The position numbers and the translations under genes were made by a program. This document shows, in pieces, positions 33,779 to 42,760 of a stretch of 64,000 nucleotides of DNA. The first letter of the stretch is position 1; each line of letters opens with the position of its first letter. Origin of the DNA: Clostridiales bacterium (lineage in GTDB: Bacteria; Bacillota; Clostridia; Christensenellales; Borkfalkiaceae); the NCBI GenBank assembly GCA_015055615.1, contig SVHT01000005.1, positions 86,792 to 150,791 of the forward strand. Direction: 5' to 3'. The notes below the pieces were generated by a model that ran no database searches, was not told the origin of the DNA, and worked only from the letters and a program-made list of their open reading frames with translations.

Positions 33779-34465
33779 TTGGTGCTGTTGCACGGCTATC
33801 TTTCTTGTAAGGAAACGTTTGCAAAGCAGGTGGAATATTTTTCTAGGTTTTATCGGGTTACCGCCATTGATTTTTTGGGCTTTGGGAAGAGCGCGCCGTT
33901 ACAAAGCGCCTATTCCGTGTCCGATTACGCCGTGTGGACGAGGGAAGTTTTGCGTTTGCTCGGTGTGGAAAAACCGCACGTTATCGCGCATTCCTTCGGG
34001 TGTCGCGTGGCGATAAAGCTGTCGGCGGAAACCCCCGATTTTTTTGATAAAATCTTACTCACGGGGGCGGCGGGCGTTATTTTAAAGCGTTCGTTTGCGT
34101 ACAAAATCAAGGTAAAAACCTACCGCTTCGTACGGCGTTTCGCGCCAAAATTTGCCGAGAGAAAATTCGGTAGCGCGGAGTATAAAACCCTTTCGCCCGT
34201 GATGAAAGAAAGCTATAAAAAAATCGTAAACGAGGACTTGCGTGGCGACGCGCAAACGCTGAAAAACTCCGTACTTTTGGTGCAGGGCAGAGCGGATAAA
34301 ACGACGCCGATTGCGGAGGCGCAGGCGTATTTAGAACGTATGAAAAACGGCAGATTGGTCGTGATGGACGGCGGACATTTTGCGTTTATGGACGACCCGT
34401 TGACGTTTAATCTTATTGCAGAGGAATTTTTTTATGACGGAACTTTTGCTCAAAGTGGTGGCTAG
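33779..34465 (+). CDS. Alpha/beta-hydrolase fold protein; start codon uncertain
   Basis: Listed from a TTG at 33779 (228 residues), preceded by AAAGGG. LVLLHGY (oxyanion HG), nucleophile elbow AHSFG, acid in GRADKT and the late His in GGHFAF form a full hydrolase triad. The same frame is open back to 33698 and encodes TVTLSDVSFLQRGKGKD, which looks like the missing first strand of the fold. No ATG, GTG or TTG occurs there, but AAGGGGG (33712-33718) is spaced correctly for an ACG at 33728. Either ACG is used or the start was mutated. Substrate unknown; neighbours are murein genes. Confidence 0.75.
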   Translation: MVLLHGYLSCKETFAKQVEYFSRFYRVTAIDFLGFGKSAPLQSAYSVSDYAVWTREVLRLLGVEKPHVIAHSFGCRVAIKLSAETPDFFDKILLTGAAGVILKRSFAYKIKVKTYRFVRRFAPKFAERKFGSAEYKTLSPVMKESYKKIVNEDLRGDAQTLKNSVLLVQGRADKTTPIAEAQAYLERMKNGRLVVMDGGHFAFMDDPLTFNLIAEEFFYDGTFAQSGG

Positions 34466-36020
34466 CGTCGTTTCGGCGTGCCTATTTTGCGTGTGTACCC
34501 TTAAAATGCTGGGGGCGATGCAACAGGCAGGCTATAAAAACGGCGTTTTTTGGCGCTGGCTGAAACGAAAAGACAACCTGCAATACAATAGATTGGCGGT
34601 GTTTGCGCTGTGTCTGGGGTTGGCAACGGCAATCGTGTCGCTGTGTTTTTCCTTCCTTGGCGTGGCGTGGGCGCTCGCCGTTTCCGCCGTGCCCTTTGCG
34701 GTGCTGTGTCTGCTGTTTTTTTGGGCGGATGGGAAATACGCGTTAAAGGTGAAGACGGTGCGCACGGGCAGGCTTTGTCGATTGTTCGGGGTGTATTTGT
34801 TTTTCGTGGCGACGGTGGGGTATTTATTGATTGCTCTGCTCGGGTTTATGAAAGATTGGAACGGCTCCGCGTTGTACGGCTTGGTGGCGTACGTACCCTT
34901 TGCGGTAATGCCCCTTATATTGCCCTTGCTCCTTTGTCTTGCCAACGCGGTAACGGGTATTTTTGAAAATGCCCGCAACAAGAAATTTGTAAAACGCGCG
35001 ACGACAACGTTGCAACAAACGGAAATCATCCGCGTCGGCGTGGTGGGTAGCTACGGTAAAACGTCGGTAAAAAATATCTTAAAAACGATACTTTCCGAAA
35101 AATATACGGTGGTGGAAACGCCCGCCTCGTTCAATACGCCCGTGGGGATTGCCAAAACGGTTTTCTCGCCCGAATTTAGCGGGAAACAAGTGTTTATCGC
35201 TGAAATGGGCGCGCGCAAAGCGGGGGATATCCGTCAACTTTGCGATATCGTAAAGCCCGATTACGCGGTGTTTACGGGGGTATGTCAACAGCATATCGAA
35301 ACGTTCGGCACGATAGAAAACGTCTTTGCGGAAAAAAGCGAAATTTTAAAATGCGGGGCAAAGAAAGTCGTTTGCGGTAACGGCTTGCGAGATATGGTGG
35401 AGCAAGCGGAAAGCGTTGCGTTTGCCTGCGCTGTAAAGGACGTGCAGACGGCGTTGACGGGGACGAAATTTACCTTGACGCTCGGCGACGAAGAGCTTTC
35501 CGTGAGTACGAAATTGCTTGGCGATAGCGCGGTGGAAAACGTTGCGTTGGCGACGAGCTTGGCAAAAGAAATGGGTTTGACGGCGACGGAAATTGCGCAA
35601 GGCATTGAAAAGCTCCAACCCGTACCTCACCGCTTGCAACTGCTTGAAAACAACGGCGTGTATATTTTGGACGACGGATATAATTGCAATATCGTGGGCG
35701 CGAAATCGGCGTTGTCCGTCCTCGCTACGCACGTAGGAAGAAAATGCGTGGTCACGCCCGGTATCGTGGAGTGCGGTGTGTTGGAAGAAACGCTCAACGA
35801 GGAATTGGGCGCGGCGTTGGCAAAGGCGAATCCCGACCTTGTGATTTTGGTTGGTCAGACCTTGATACAGCCGGTAAAGGCGGGGTATTTGCAGATAGGC
35901 GGCGACAAGGAAAAGTTGGCGGAATCCCTTACCCTTTCAGACGCGCAAGCGAAGCTTGCCGATTGGGTGCAGGCAGGGGACGCGGTGCTCTTTTTAAACG
36001 ACTTGCCCGACGTGTATTGA
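34434..36020 (+). CDS. MurF-like Mur ligase with an N-terminal membrane domain
   Basis: 528 residues from the ATG at 34434 (site GCAGAGGAA), overlapping the hydrolase by 32 bases. About five hydrophobic helices occupy 1-175; the Mur ligase core follows with ATP loop VGSYGKTSVKN at 203-214, ETPASFNTPVGIA, AEMGARKAGDI and, late, the P-loop-distal region HRLQLLENNGVYILDDGYNCN. The layout and the ddl gene next door suggest UDP-MurNAc-tripeptide:D-Ala-D-Ala ligase (MurF), but classical MurF has no membrane part and an N-terminal UDP-binding domain that is absent here. It may be a MurF substitute or a MurT-like variant. Confidence 0.7.
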   Translation: MTELLLKVVASVVSACLFCVCTLKMLGAMQQAGYKNGVFWRWLKRKDNLQYNRLAVFALCLGLATAIVSLCFSFLGVAWALAVSAVPFAVLCLLFFWADGKYALKVKTVRTGRLCRLFGVYLFFVATVGYLLIALLGFMKDWNGSALYGLVAYVPFAVMPLILPLLLCLANAVTGIFENARNKKFVKRATTTLQQTEIIRVGVVGSYGKTSVKNILKTILSEKYTVVETPASFNTPVGIAKTVFSPEFSGKQVFIAEMGARKAGDIRQLCDIVKPDYAVFTGVCQQHIETFGTIENVFAEKSEILKCGAKKVVCGNGLRDMVEQAESVAFACAVKDVQTALTGTKFTLTLGDEELSVSTKLLGDSAVENVALATSLAKEMGLTATEIAQGIEKLQPVPHRLQLLENNGVYILDDGYNCNIVGAKSALSVLATHVGRKCVVTPGIVECGVLEETLNEELGAALAKANPDLVILVGQTLIQPVKAGYLQIGGDKEKLAESLTLSDAQAKLADWVQAGDAVLFLNDLPDVY

Positions 36021-36044
36021 CGGCGAAATAAAATATTACGACAG

Positions 36045-36084
36045 AAACACCAAAGCGGAAAAATCTACGCGGAGGTGTTTTTTT
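36045..36084 (+). other. Hairpin and T tract directly before the ddl start
   Basis: AAACACC (36045-36051) can pair with GGTGTTT (36074-36080), followed by more T to 36084 and then ATG. The 3' arm overlaps the ribosome site GGAGG (36071-36075). The 22-base loop makes it weaker than the hairpins before ylmC and the YwmB-like gene. Confidence 0.4.
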
Positions 36085-37215
36085 ATGCGGAAAGTGGCGG
36101 TGGTATTCGGGGGCAAATCGAGCGAAAACGAAATCTCCGTGTTGACGGGGATTTTCGTTATGAAGGTGTTGGAGGGGACGGAATTTACACCGATTCCCGT
36201 ATATATACATACGGACGGTTTTTTTTATTCTTCACCGAAATTGAAGGAGCTTTCCACCTTTCAGTTAGGCAAAATCTTACCGCAGGACAGAGTGCTGTTT
36301 TACGGCAAGGCGGTGTATAGAGCGCAACCGCAAAAGGGGAAGATGAAAAAGCTGACGGACGTGGAAGTTGCGCTAAATTGCTGTCACGGCGGTTTGGGCG
36401 AGGGCGGGGGCGTGTCCGCGTTGACGGCGCTAAACGGGATTCCGCTCGCGTCGCCCGATTTGCTCTCGTCCGCGGTGTTTATGGACAAAGACGTGACGAA
36501 AACGCTGATGAAAGGGTTGGGCGTGCCTACGGTGGAATCTATCCGCGTTGGGGAAAGGGAATATGAAAAGCGGGGTGCCTTCTTGCTCAAAAGTATCGAA
36601 CGCCGTTTAAAATATCCCGTCATTATTAAACCGGTGCATCTCGGTTCGTCCATTGGTATTACGAAGGCGGAAAACGAAGAGGAGGCAAAACGAGGAATTG
36701 AGGCGGGCTTTGCGCTGGACGATCGATTGATTATCGAAAAGTATTTGACGGACAAAACGGACGTGAATTGCGCGGCGTATGCCGTAGACGGCGAAATTTT
36801 TGTTTCCGAACCGCAAACGGCGTTTAAGGGTGGCGTGTATTCCTTTGAGGAAAAGTATATCAAGCGCAAAAAAGACGTCGGCGTGCGCTCGGCGCAAGGG
36901 GAAACGAAGGGGAGCTTGTGCGCCCTCAGCAAAGAAACGGTCGATAAAATACGCAGTTACACGAGGACGGTATACAAACGATTAAATATGCAAGGCGTGG
37001 TGCGTATAGACTATCTTGTCAGCGATAAGCAGGTCTATCTTTGTGAGGTGAACACCGTCCCCGGTTCGCTTGCCTACTACCTTTTTTGCGAGCGTATTAT
37101 AGAGGCGAGGGGGTTCTTTTGCGCGTTGCTACGCGAGGCGTTGTCGAACGTAAAAGAAGACAAAAGCATGGTAACAACGGGCATTTTGCAGGGCGTAGAG
37201 TGGCAAAGAAAATAA
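36085..37215 (+). CDS. ddl: D-alanine--D-alanine ligase
   Basis: 376 residues. VAVVFGGKSSENEISVLTG (Ddl/VanA N-terminus), KPVHLGSSIGITKAEN (ATP-grasp, phosphate binding), and the C-terminal RIDYLVSDKQVYLCEVNTVPGS metal-binding region are all present. The GEGGG loop replaces the more usual GEDGxIQG. It makes the D-Ala-D-Ala that MurF adds to the murein precursor, matching the neighbouring MurF-like ligase. The region FKGGVYSFEEKYIKRK resembles Ddl rather than the VanA His-containing loop, so D-Ala-D-Ala is the likely product. Confidence 0.93.
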   Translation: MRKVAVVFGGKSSENEISVLTGIFVMKVLEGTEFTPIPVYIHTDGFFYSSPKLKELSTFQLGKILPQDRVLFYGKAVYRAQPQKGKMKKLTDVEVALNCCHGGLGEGGGVSALTALNGIPLASPDLLSSAVFMDKDVTKTLMKGLGVPTVESIRVGEREYEKRGAFLLKSIERRLKYPVIIKPVHLGSSIGITKAENEEEAKRGIEAGFALDDRLIIEKYLTDKTDVNCAAYAVDGEIFVSEPQTAFKGGVYSFEEKYIKRKKDVGVRSAQGETKGSLCALSKETVDKIRSYTRTVYKRLNMQGVVRIDYLVSDKQVYLCEVNTVPGSLAYYLFCERIIEARGFFCALLREALSNVKEDKSMVTTGILQGVEWQRK

Positions 37216-37222
37216 AAAAATT

Positions 37223-37250
37223 CCCCCGAAAGCAACGTTGCTTTCGGGGG
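37223..37250. terminator. Bidirectional terminator, perfect 28-base palindrome
   Basis: CCCCCGAAAGCAAC (37223-37236) followed at once by its reverse complement (37237-37250), with A-rich sequence before and T-rich sequence after. It separates the convergent ddl and YjdF-like genes. Confidence 0.9.
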
Positions 37251-37264
37251 ATAAAATTTTCCGT

Positions 37265-38185
37265 TTATGCGGTTTGATTATCTGGCGTATCGTCGGGGAT
37301 TGGAGAAGTAGGGGCAGGCGCTGTCGTAGACGCGTCCGCCGTTGCCACTTCCGTTGTCGCCACCTCTGGCACGAGCGCGCTTGCGGGCGCTTGCGTGACC
37401 GCGTGGGGGTGTGGTTTCTTTACGGGAACGAGCACAAATTTTTTGCCTTTAAACGCAACGTAGACGATGGTGTAAATCAAGGCGCCGAGCGTTTCGATGA
37501 GCATATCGTGCATAGTGTCGATTAAACCGATGTCCCAGCAACCGGCAATTTTATCGATGACCTGCACCGAGCCGTCGGGATAGGTAATGGTCATAGTGAT
37601 GACAAGATGTCCGGAACTGATTGTTCCTTCGGGCAAGCCCAAGAGCTTGCCGAGTAGGTAGGACGGGCGCATATCGGTGAGCCAAGTGTCCTTTTGCATG
37701 TCCGTGCCGAACAGGCTGTCAAAGCCGAATTCGATGAATTCCCAAACGCCCGAAACGGCAAGGGAGAATACGAACGCCATCAATGCGGAAATGGCAAGCG
37801 TAGGTCTTCTCTTTTTGTTTAATATATAGGGCAGGTACGCGCCGAACATGGCGAACGCAAGCCCTGCAAAGCCGTGCAACACGTCGTCCCACCAAAAGAA
37901 CTGTAAATAGAAGTTGTAGGACGAGCCCAGCAATGGGCAGACCGTATATACGATGATAAAGACGTACAAAACGGGTTGTACTCGGAAACGGAACAACCGT
38001 TCAAGAATGACGGGGGCGATTGCATAGACAATCGTCGCAAACGAGAGTGCCATATCGTCCCATTCCGTTTGTACGGCAAAGTAAACCACGGAGAACAGCG
38101 CAAACAAAATAGCCAACGAAGTCGATATGACTTTCGTCCAATCGCCTCTGTTAAAAGTTTTTAATTTTCCAATCACTTTATCCAT
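37265..38185 (-). CDS. Six-helix membrane protein, YjdF/DUF2238-like
   Basis: 306 residues. About six membrane helices lie between 18 and 250. Conserved polar positions inside or next to helices, WWDDVLHGFAGLAFAMFG, SGVWEFIEFGFD and DTMHDMLIETLGALI, resemble the YjdF/DUF2238 family, whose role is unknown. The C-terminal 55 residues are Ala, Thr, Pro and Val rich without structure. AGGG precedes the ATG on the minus strand. It stands alone with its own promoter and terminator. Confidence 0.6.
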   Translation of the reverse strand: MDKVIGKLKTFNRGDWTKVISTSLAILFALFSVVYFAVQTEWDDMALSFATIVYAIAPVILERLFRFRVQPVLYVFIIVYTVCPLLGSSYNFYLQFFWWDDVLHGFAGLAFAMFGAYLPYILNKKRRPTLAISALMAFVFSLAVSGVWEFIEFGFDSLFGTDMQKDTWLTDMRPSYLLGKLLGLPEGTISSGHLVITMTITYPDGSVQVIDKIAGCWDIGLIDTMHDMLIETLGALIYTIVYVAFKGKKFVLVPVKKPHPHAVTQAPASALVPEVATTEVATADASTTAPAPTSPIPDDTPDNQTA

Positions 38186-38243
38186 AAAAAGCCCTGAAAA
38201 AACGAATAAAATTTATCGTGAGTAAAAGCACGCCTTATTCGAC

Positions 38244-38272
38244 AGTATAACAGTTTCCCTTGGAAAAGTCAA
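38244..38272 (-). promoter_or_regulatory. Sigma-A promoter of the YjdF-like gene
   Basis: Minus strand TTGACT (38272-38267), 17 bases, TATACT (38249-38244). TGTCGAA, the Spo0A core, directly overlaps the -10 end (38244-38238), which may be chance. Confidence 0.75.
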
Positions 38273-38375
38273 CCCTTTGTGAGAATTTTGTAAGAAAATA
38301 AATATTTACAGGTAAGGAAAGCGGAAAAATGTACGAAAAGGGGGTGGCAATTCCTAAAATCAGCTCTAAAAATCA

Positions 38376-38404
38376 TTGATTTTTACGCGTAAGTTTGCTA
38401 TACT
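38376..38404 (+). promoter_or_regulatory. Sigma-A promoter of obgE
   Basis: TTGATT (38376-38381), 17 bases, TATACT (38399-38404), about 50 bases before obgE. Confidence 0.7.
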
Positions 38405-38456
38405 AAGTTAGAAAAGATTAGATTGCGGGGCGTTCGTTTTCCCGCGGGAGTTGTTT

Positions 38457-39737
38457 ATGGCTACGGTTGAATTTACCGATAAAGTGCGAATTTTAATAAG
38501 AGCGGGGGACGGTGGCGACGGCATGAACTCGTTCAAGGCGTATAAGGGCAAGCCTGCTTGCGGTCCCGACGGCGGTGACGGCGGTAAGGGTGGCGACGTG
38601 TATTTCGTTGGGGACAAGGATATGAACGATTTGTTCCCCTTCCGTTTTACGTCCAAATATTTTGCCGAAAACGGCGAGATGGGCGGTACGCAAAAATGCT
38701 TTGGTAAGAGCGGTAAAGATTTGCTTATCAAGGTGCCTTTGGGGACTTTGGTGCGCGACGAAGAGAGTGGAAGACTGATTTGCGACGTCTTTGAGGACGG
38801 GCAAAAGGTGTTGGTTGCGCGCGGTGGCAACGGGGGTAAGGGCAACGTGCGCTTTACTACGGCGCGTCGGCATGCGCCCAACTTCGCGCAAAAGGGCGAA
38901 AAGGTCAAACAGCATTACGTCATTTTGGAAATGAAGGTGATTGCGGACGTGGGGTTCGTCGGTTTTCCCAACGTAGGGAAAAGCACTCTGCTTTCCAAAA
39001 TTTCGGCGGCAAAACCCAAAATCGCCAACTACCATTTCACGACGTTATCCCCCAATTTGGGCGTAGTACGTTATTATGAAAAGTCTTTTGTGGCGGCGGA
39101 TATCCCCGGTCTTATCGAGGGGGCGGCGCAGGGCGCGGGCTTGGGACACGATTTCTTGCGCCATATCGAAAGAACGAGAATGCTCTGCCACGTGGTGGAT
39201 ATTTCGGGCTGCGAAGGGCGAGATCCGATTGAAGATTTTCAAAAAATCAATGCAGAGCTGAAAGAATTCAGCGAGGAATTGGCTAGCCGTCCGCAGATTA
39301 TCGTCTGCAACAAATGCGACGTGTACGGCGCGGAAGACAACCTCAAAGCGTTTAAGAAAAAGTACGGGCGCAAGTATAAGATTTTCCCGATTACGGCGGT
39401 TACGGGCGATGGCACGCGCGAACTTATCGAGGGGATTTTAGCGGCGCTTAGCAAGTTGCCTCCCGTCGAACCGATGCCGATTGAAGAAGAGTTTAAGTAT
39501 AAAGCGAACGACGATTTGAGCTTTGAAATTTTCAAGGACGAAGAGGGTGTTTACGTCGTGGTCGGCGGTTTGGTGGACATGCTCTGTCGCAACGTTGTTT
39601 TGAATAACCCCGATTCTATGCTGTATTTCCAAAAAGTGCTCCGTCTTCGCGGCGTTATCAAGGAACTCGTAAAAATGGGGTGCCAAGAGGGCGATACGGT
39701 GTCGATTGGGGACGTAGAGTTTGATTTTATACCATAA
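38457..39737 (+). CDS. obgE: GTPase Obg/CgtA
   Basis: 426 residues from the ATG at 38457, six bases after GGGAG; a TTG two codons upstream is unlikely. The glycine-rich Obg fold is at 1-158 (AGDGGDGMNSF, GGDGGKGGDVYF), the GTPase at about 160-330 (GFPNVGKSTL, switch DIPGLIEGA, NKCD), and a C-terminal OCT domain at about 350-426. Obg takes part in late 50S assembly and stress control, and in Bacillus in sporulation. Followed by yhbY, a frequent neighbour. Confidence 0.97.
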   Translation: MATVEFTDKVRILIRAGDGGDGMNSFKAYKGKPACGPDGGDGGKGGDVYFVGDKDMNDLFPFRFTSKYFAENGEMGGTQKCFGKSGKDLLIKVPLGTLVRDEESGRLICDVFEDGQKVLVARGGNGGKGNVRFTTARRHAPNFAQKGEKVKQHYVILEMKVIADVGFVGFPNVGKSTLLSKISAAKPKIANYHFTTLSPNLGVVRYYEKSFVAADIPGLIEGAAQGAGLGHDFLRHIERTRMLCHVVDISGCEGRDPIEDFQKINAELKEFSEELASRPQIIVCNKCDVYGAEDNLKAFKKKYGRKYKIFPITAVTGDGTRELIEGILAALSKLPPVEPMPIEEEFKYKANDDLSFEIFKDEEGVYVVVGGLVDMLCRNVVLNNPDSMLYFQKVLRLRGVIKELVKMGCQEGDTVSIGDVEFDFIP

Positions 39738-39802
39738 AATGGCGTGCGATAATGCGTTGCGCCGTATCATGGCGCGAGCCAAGTATTTTATAAGGATTTA
39801 TT

Positions 39803-40114
39803 ATGATAGTAACCAACGAAAACATTACCAGCAAACAAAGAAGTAAATTAAAATCGATAGCGGCGACTTTGTCCCCCGTAACGCAGATTGGCAAGGGCGG
39901 TATTACGGACAATTTATTGAAAACCTTGTCCGACGCTTTGGACGCGCACGAGGTTATCAAAGTCACCGTTTTGGACAACGCGGAGGATACGCCTCGCAAT
40001 ATTGCGGAAAACGTGGCGGAGCTGTTAGAGGCGGTTTGCGTGACCGTCATTGGCAGAAAGGCGATTTTTTACCGCTATTCGCGCAGGGATAAATTTGCGC
40101 ATATTGAATTGTAA
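39803..40114 (+). CDS. yhbY: CRM-domain RNA-binding protein YhbY
   Basis: 103 residues, a single CRM domain with LTSKQR-like start (ITSKQRSKLKSIAATLSPVTQIGKGG), the GKGG loop at about 31-34 and VIGRKAIFYR near the end. YhbY associates with pre-50S particles. ATAAGGATTTATT precedes the ATG. It follows obgE by 65 bases with no terminator, so the two 50S factors are likely co-transcribed. Confidence 0.93.
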   Translation: MIVTNENITSKQRSKLKSIAATLSPVTQIGKGGITDNLLKTLSDALDAHEVIKVTVLDNAEDTPRNIAENVAELLEAVCVTVIGRKAIFYRYSRRDKFAHIEL

Positions 40115-40183
40115 AATCCGTTTAAAAGGGCGTTTTTTGCGTTATAAATACTGCGAAAAGAAAAATTTTCGGGAGCGAAGAAT

Positions 40184-40714
40184 ATGGAAAACGAAGAATT
40201 GAAACAAGAGGAAATGGAACAGGAAGAAACCTGCAAACAGGAAGAGCCCAAGAAGAAAAAATGCAATAAAAAGCAAGCGGAAATCGACGCGGCGCTCGCG
40301 GAGGCGGAAGAGAGTAAACGCAAATGGTACGCGGTTACGGCAGAATACGAAAATTACCGCCGTCGCACCCAAAGCCAAGCGGCGCAACGCTATCAAGAGG
40401 GGAGAAACGACGTAATATCGGCGCTGTTTCCCATCGGCGATAACTTGGAGCGCGCTTTGGCATCCTGCACGGACGAAAATACCAAGCAAGGCTTGGATAT
40501 GATTTTGAAATCGTACAAAAAGGTTTTGGAAGGGGAAGGCGTAGAAGAAATCGACCCCGCAGGTCAGCCCTTTAACGCAGACGTTATGGAGGCGATTATG
40601 GCAATGCCCGCAGGCGAGGGCGAAGAAAGCGGTATCGTCAAACAAGTCTACGTGAAAGGCTATAAAAAGGGCGAAAAAGTCTTGCGTTACGCCCAAGTAA
40701 TCGTTACGCAATAA
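40184..40714 (+). CDS. grpE: GrpE nucleotide exchange factor
   Basis: 176 residues. A highly charged N-terminus (about 1-40), a long coiled coil with WYAVTAEYENYRRRTQSQ, and the beta-wing domain with NPEFHQAV-region counterpart PFNADVMEAIMAMPAG and VYVKGYKKGEKVLRYAQVIV. GrpE releases ADP from DnaK. In Bacillus it follows hrcA and precedes dnaK directly; here hrcA is absent and dnaK is 8.4 kb away. No CIRCE element is visible. The ATG follows GGGAGCGAAGAAT. Confidence 0.93.
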   Translation: MENEELKQEEMEQEETCKQEEPKKKKCNKKQAEIDAALAEAEESKRKWYAVTAEYENYRRRTQSQAAQRYQEGRNDVISALFPIGDNLERALASCTDENTKQGLDMILKSYKKVLEGEGVEEIDPAGQPFNADVMEAIMAMPAGEGEESGIVKQVYVKGYKKGEKVLRYAQVIVTQ

Positions 40715-40857
40715 GCGCAGAGTAAACAGCGGAAACCACAAACGATTTGTACGCCGTCGAAAGCTTTGTTTTTTACAAGCTTTTATCGGAAAGGGATAAA
40801 TTGGATTTTGCATAGGCGAAATGCAATTTTACAGCATATTTTTGCAATTTATAAATA

Positions 40858-40887
40858 ATGACAAAAGAGCAGTTTCTGTGGTATAAT
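40858..40887 (+). promoter_or_regulatory. Promoter of the LRR lipoprotein gene
   Basis: ATGACA (40858-40863), 18 bases, TATAAT (40882-40887). The 230-base gap between grpE and this gene otherwise holds a weak hairpin (AAAGCTT/AAGCTTT, 40759-40786). Confidence 0.6.
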
Positions 40888-40945
40888 ATACTTGATTGGG
40901 CGGGAGTCTGTCCCAAGAGGCGAATTTGACGTACAAGGAGACTCT

Positions 40946-42598
40946 ATGATGAAGAGTAAATGGTTGAAAGCATTGGCGGTGACGGCGTGTTTGACGTTGG
41001 CGACGGGGTTTGCCGTTGCTTGCAAGGAGGATACGGCAAGCAACGCAATATATACGAAGAACGCTACGGAAGACGGGTACGTGCTTACCTATTACAATGC
41101 GGCTGGCGCGGTGGAAATTCCGTCCGAATATAACGGTTTGCCCGTTGTGGAAATCGGTTTGCAGGCATTTAAGGATTGTAGCGGTTTGACGAGCGTTGTG
41201 ATTCCCGACAGCGTAAAGAAAATCAGTGCGGAAGCCTTTTATAATTGTAGCGCTTTGTCGAGCGTGACGCTTGGAGACGGCGTAGAACATATCGGGAACG
41301 GCGCGTTCGGTTTGTGTAGCGCGTTGACGGAAATCGAGATTCCTGCCAGCGTAAAGAAAATGGGGGACGATCAGCCGGAATATAACGGAGATGAATTATT
41401 GCAGTCGCAATGGGGCGGTGTTTTCTATAATTGCGATAATTTGAAATCGATTCGCGTGCACGCGGACAGCAACGATTATAAATCTGTTGACGGCAACCTG
41501 TATACCAAGGACGGAACGGTATTGGTGCAGTACGCCGTTGGTAAAACGGAAACGTCGTTTGCGATTCCCGATACGGTTGCGACGGTCGGAAGATTTGCGT
41601 TCGGCGGTAACGATTACTTGGAAGAAGTTACAATTCCTGACAGCGTAACGATTGCCGGCGAGGGCGTGTTCTATCGTTGTAGCAAGTTGGAGACCGTAAC
41701 CATCGGCAGCGGTTTAAAGAGAATTGCCCGTTGGGCGTTCTACGATTGCGATAAAATAGCAAACGTAACCATTCCCGCTACGTTGGATACGGAAATCGGC
41801 GAAAGATCCTTTTACAGCTGCGACGCTTTGACGGAAATTACGATTCCCAACGCGGCAACCATTACGGAAAAAGCTTTCCTTTCGTGTGTAAATTTGAAGA
41901 AAGTAACCATGGGCTTTGGCGTGAGCGTCGTTGGTACGTTCTCGTTCGAGGGTTGTACGAGTTTGTCTGAATTGACGATGCCCAACGTCAAAAAGATTTC
42001 CGAAGGCGCGTTTAAAAACGGCAAGAGCTTGACGGAAGTTACCCTTCCCGCAGGTGTGTTCCAAGTTGGGCCGAACATTTTTGCAGGTTGCGATAAGTTG
42101 ACGATTTATTGCGAGCTTTACAACGAAGCAGATGAAAACGGCGAATACCCCACGCCGAGTAATTGGGATTTGAGTTGGAAAACGTGCGACGCGGATAAGG
42201 GAATTTTCTGTCCGGTTGTATGGAACAGCGAAGAGAATTCCGTTGCGGACGACGGTTATATATACGAGATAGTAAACGGCGTTCGTTATAAGTTGAAAGA
42301 CGGCGTCGCGACGGTTACAGGGCAAGCAATCAGTATCGAAGAGGCAATCATTGTTCCCGAAATTTCCTATATGGGTAAGAAGTACAGCGTAAAGGAAATT
42401 GAAGAAAATGCGTTCTATAATTGTAGCAACGTGACGAAGATTGTCATTCCGCAGTCGGTGGAAACGATTGGCTCTTGGGCGTTCTTCGGCTGTTACGAAT
42501 TGACGATTTACTGCGAAGCGCAAAGCCAACCGATAAGCTGGGGCGACGCTTGGAACCTTTCCAATACTCCCGTTGTTTGGGGCTATACCGGTGAATAA
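40946..42598 (+). CDS. BspA-type leucine-rich-repeat lipoprotein
   Basis: 550 residues from the first of two adjacent ATGs, after CAAGGAG. The signal peptide ends in GFAVAC near residue 26, so lipid anchoring is likely. The body is made of LRR_5 (BspA-like) repeats of about 23 residues, for example LTSVVIPDSVKKISAEAFYNCS, recurring from about 70 to 400 and again near 490-540, separated by less regular parts. Such proteins are exposed on the surface of gut Clostridia and Bacteroidetes and are thought to bind proteins or matrix. It opens the accessory block between grpE and dnaK and has its own promoter and terminator. Confidence 0.88.
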   Translation: MMKSKWLKALAVTACLTLATGFAVACKEDTASNAIYTKNATEDGYVLTYYNAAGAVEIPSEYNGLPVVEIGLQAFKDCSGLTSVVIPDSVKKISAEAFYNCSALSSVTLGDGVEHIGNGAFGLCSALTEIEIPASVKKMGDDQPEYNGDELLQSQWGGVFYNCDNLKSIRVHADSNDYKSVDGNLYTKDGTVLVQYAVGKTETSFAIPDTVATVGRFAFGGNDYLEEVTIPDSVTIAGEGVFYRCSKLETVTIGSGLKRIARWAFYDCDKIANVTIPATLDTEIGERSFYSCDALTEITIPNAATITEKAFLSCVNLKKVTMGFGVSVVGTFSFEGCTSLSELTMPNVKKISEGAFKNGKSLTEVTLPAGVFQVGPNIFAGCDKLTIYCELYNEADENGEYPTPSNWDLSWKTCDADKGIFCPVVWNSEENSVADDGYIYEIVNGVRYKLKDGVATVTGQAISIEEAIIVPEISYMGKKYSVKEIEENAFYNCSNVTKIVIPQSVETIGSWAFFGCYELTIYCEAQSQPISWGDAWNLSNTPVVWGYTGE

Positions 42599-42612
42599 AA
42601 AATGAAAAAGAC

Positions 42613-42641
42613 AAAAAACGCGGCTTAGGTCGCGTTTTTTT
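42613..42641 (+). terminator. Intrinsic terminator after the LRR gene
   Basis: AAAAAACGCG (42613-42622), loop GCTTAGGT, CGCGTTTTTT (42631-42640) with a long T run. Confidence 0.85.
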
Positions 42642-42686
42642 GTTGAGAATAATTGAAAAAACTGTAATTTTTTTGCGTGGCGTATC

Positions 42687-42715
42687 TTGACGAAAGGGGA
42701 AAAATACGATATACT
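42687..42715 (+). promoter_or_regulatory. Sigma-A promoter of the SDR-esterase unit
   Basis: TTGACG (42687-42692), 17 bases, TATACT (42710-42715). Confidence 0.75.
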
Positions 42716-42760
42716 ATATGCAATGAAAATAAATGCCGTAAGGCAAGGAGAGAAAATAGT

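Noticed and set aside
38238..38244. Spo0A box overlapping the -10 of the YjdF-like gene
   Set aside because: A lone 7-mer is expected several times in a window of this size and the gene has no known spore link.
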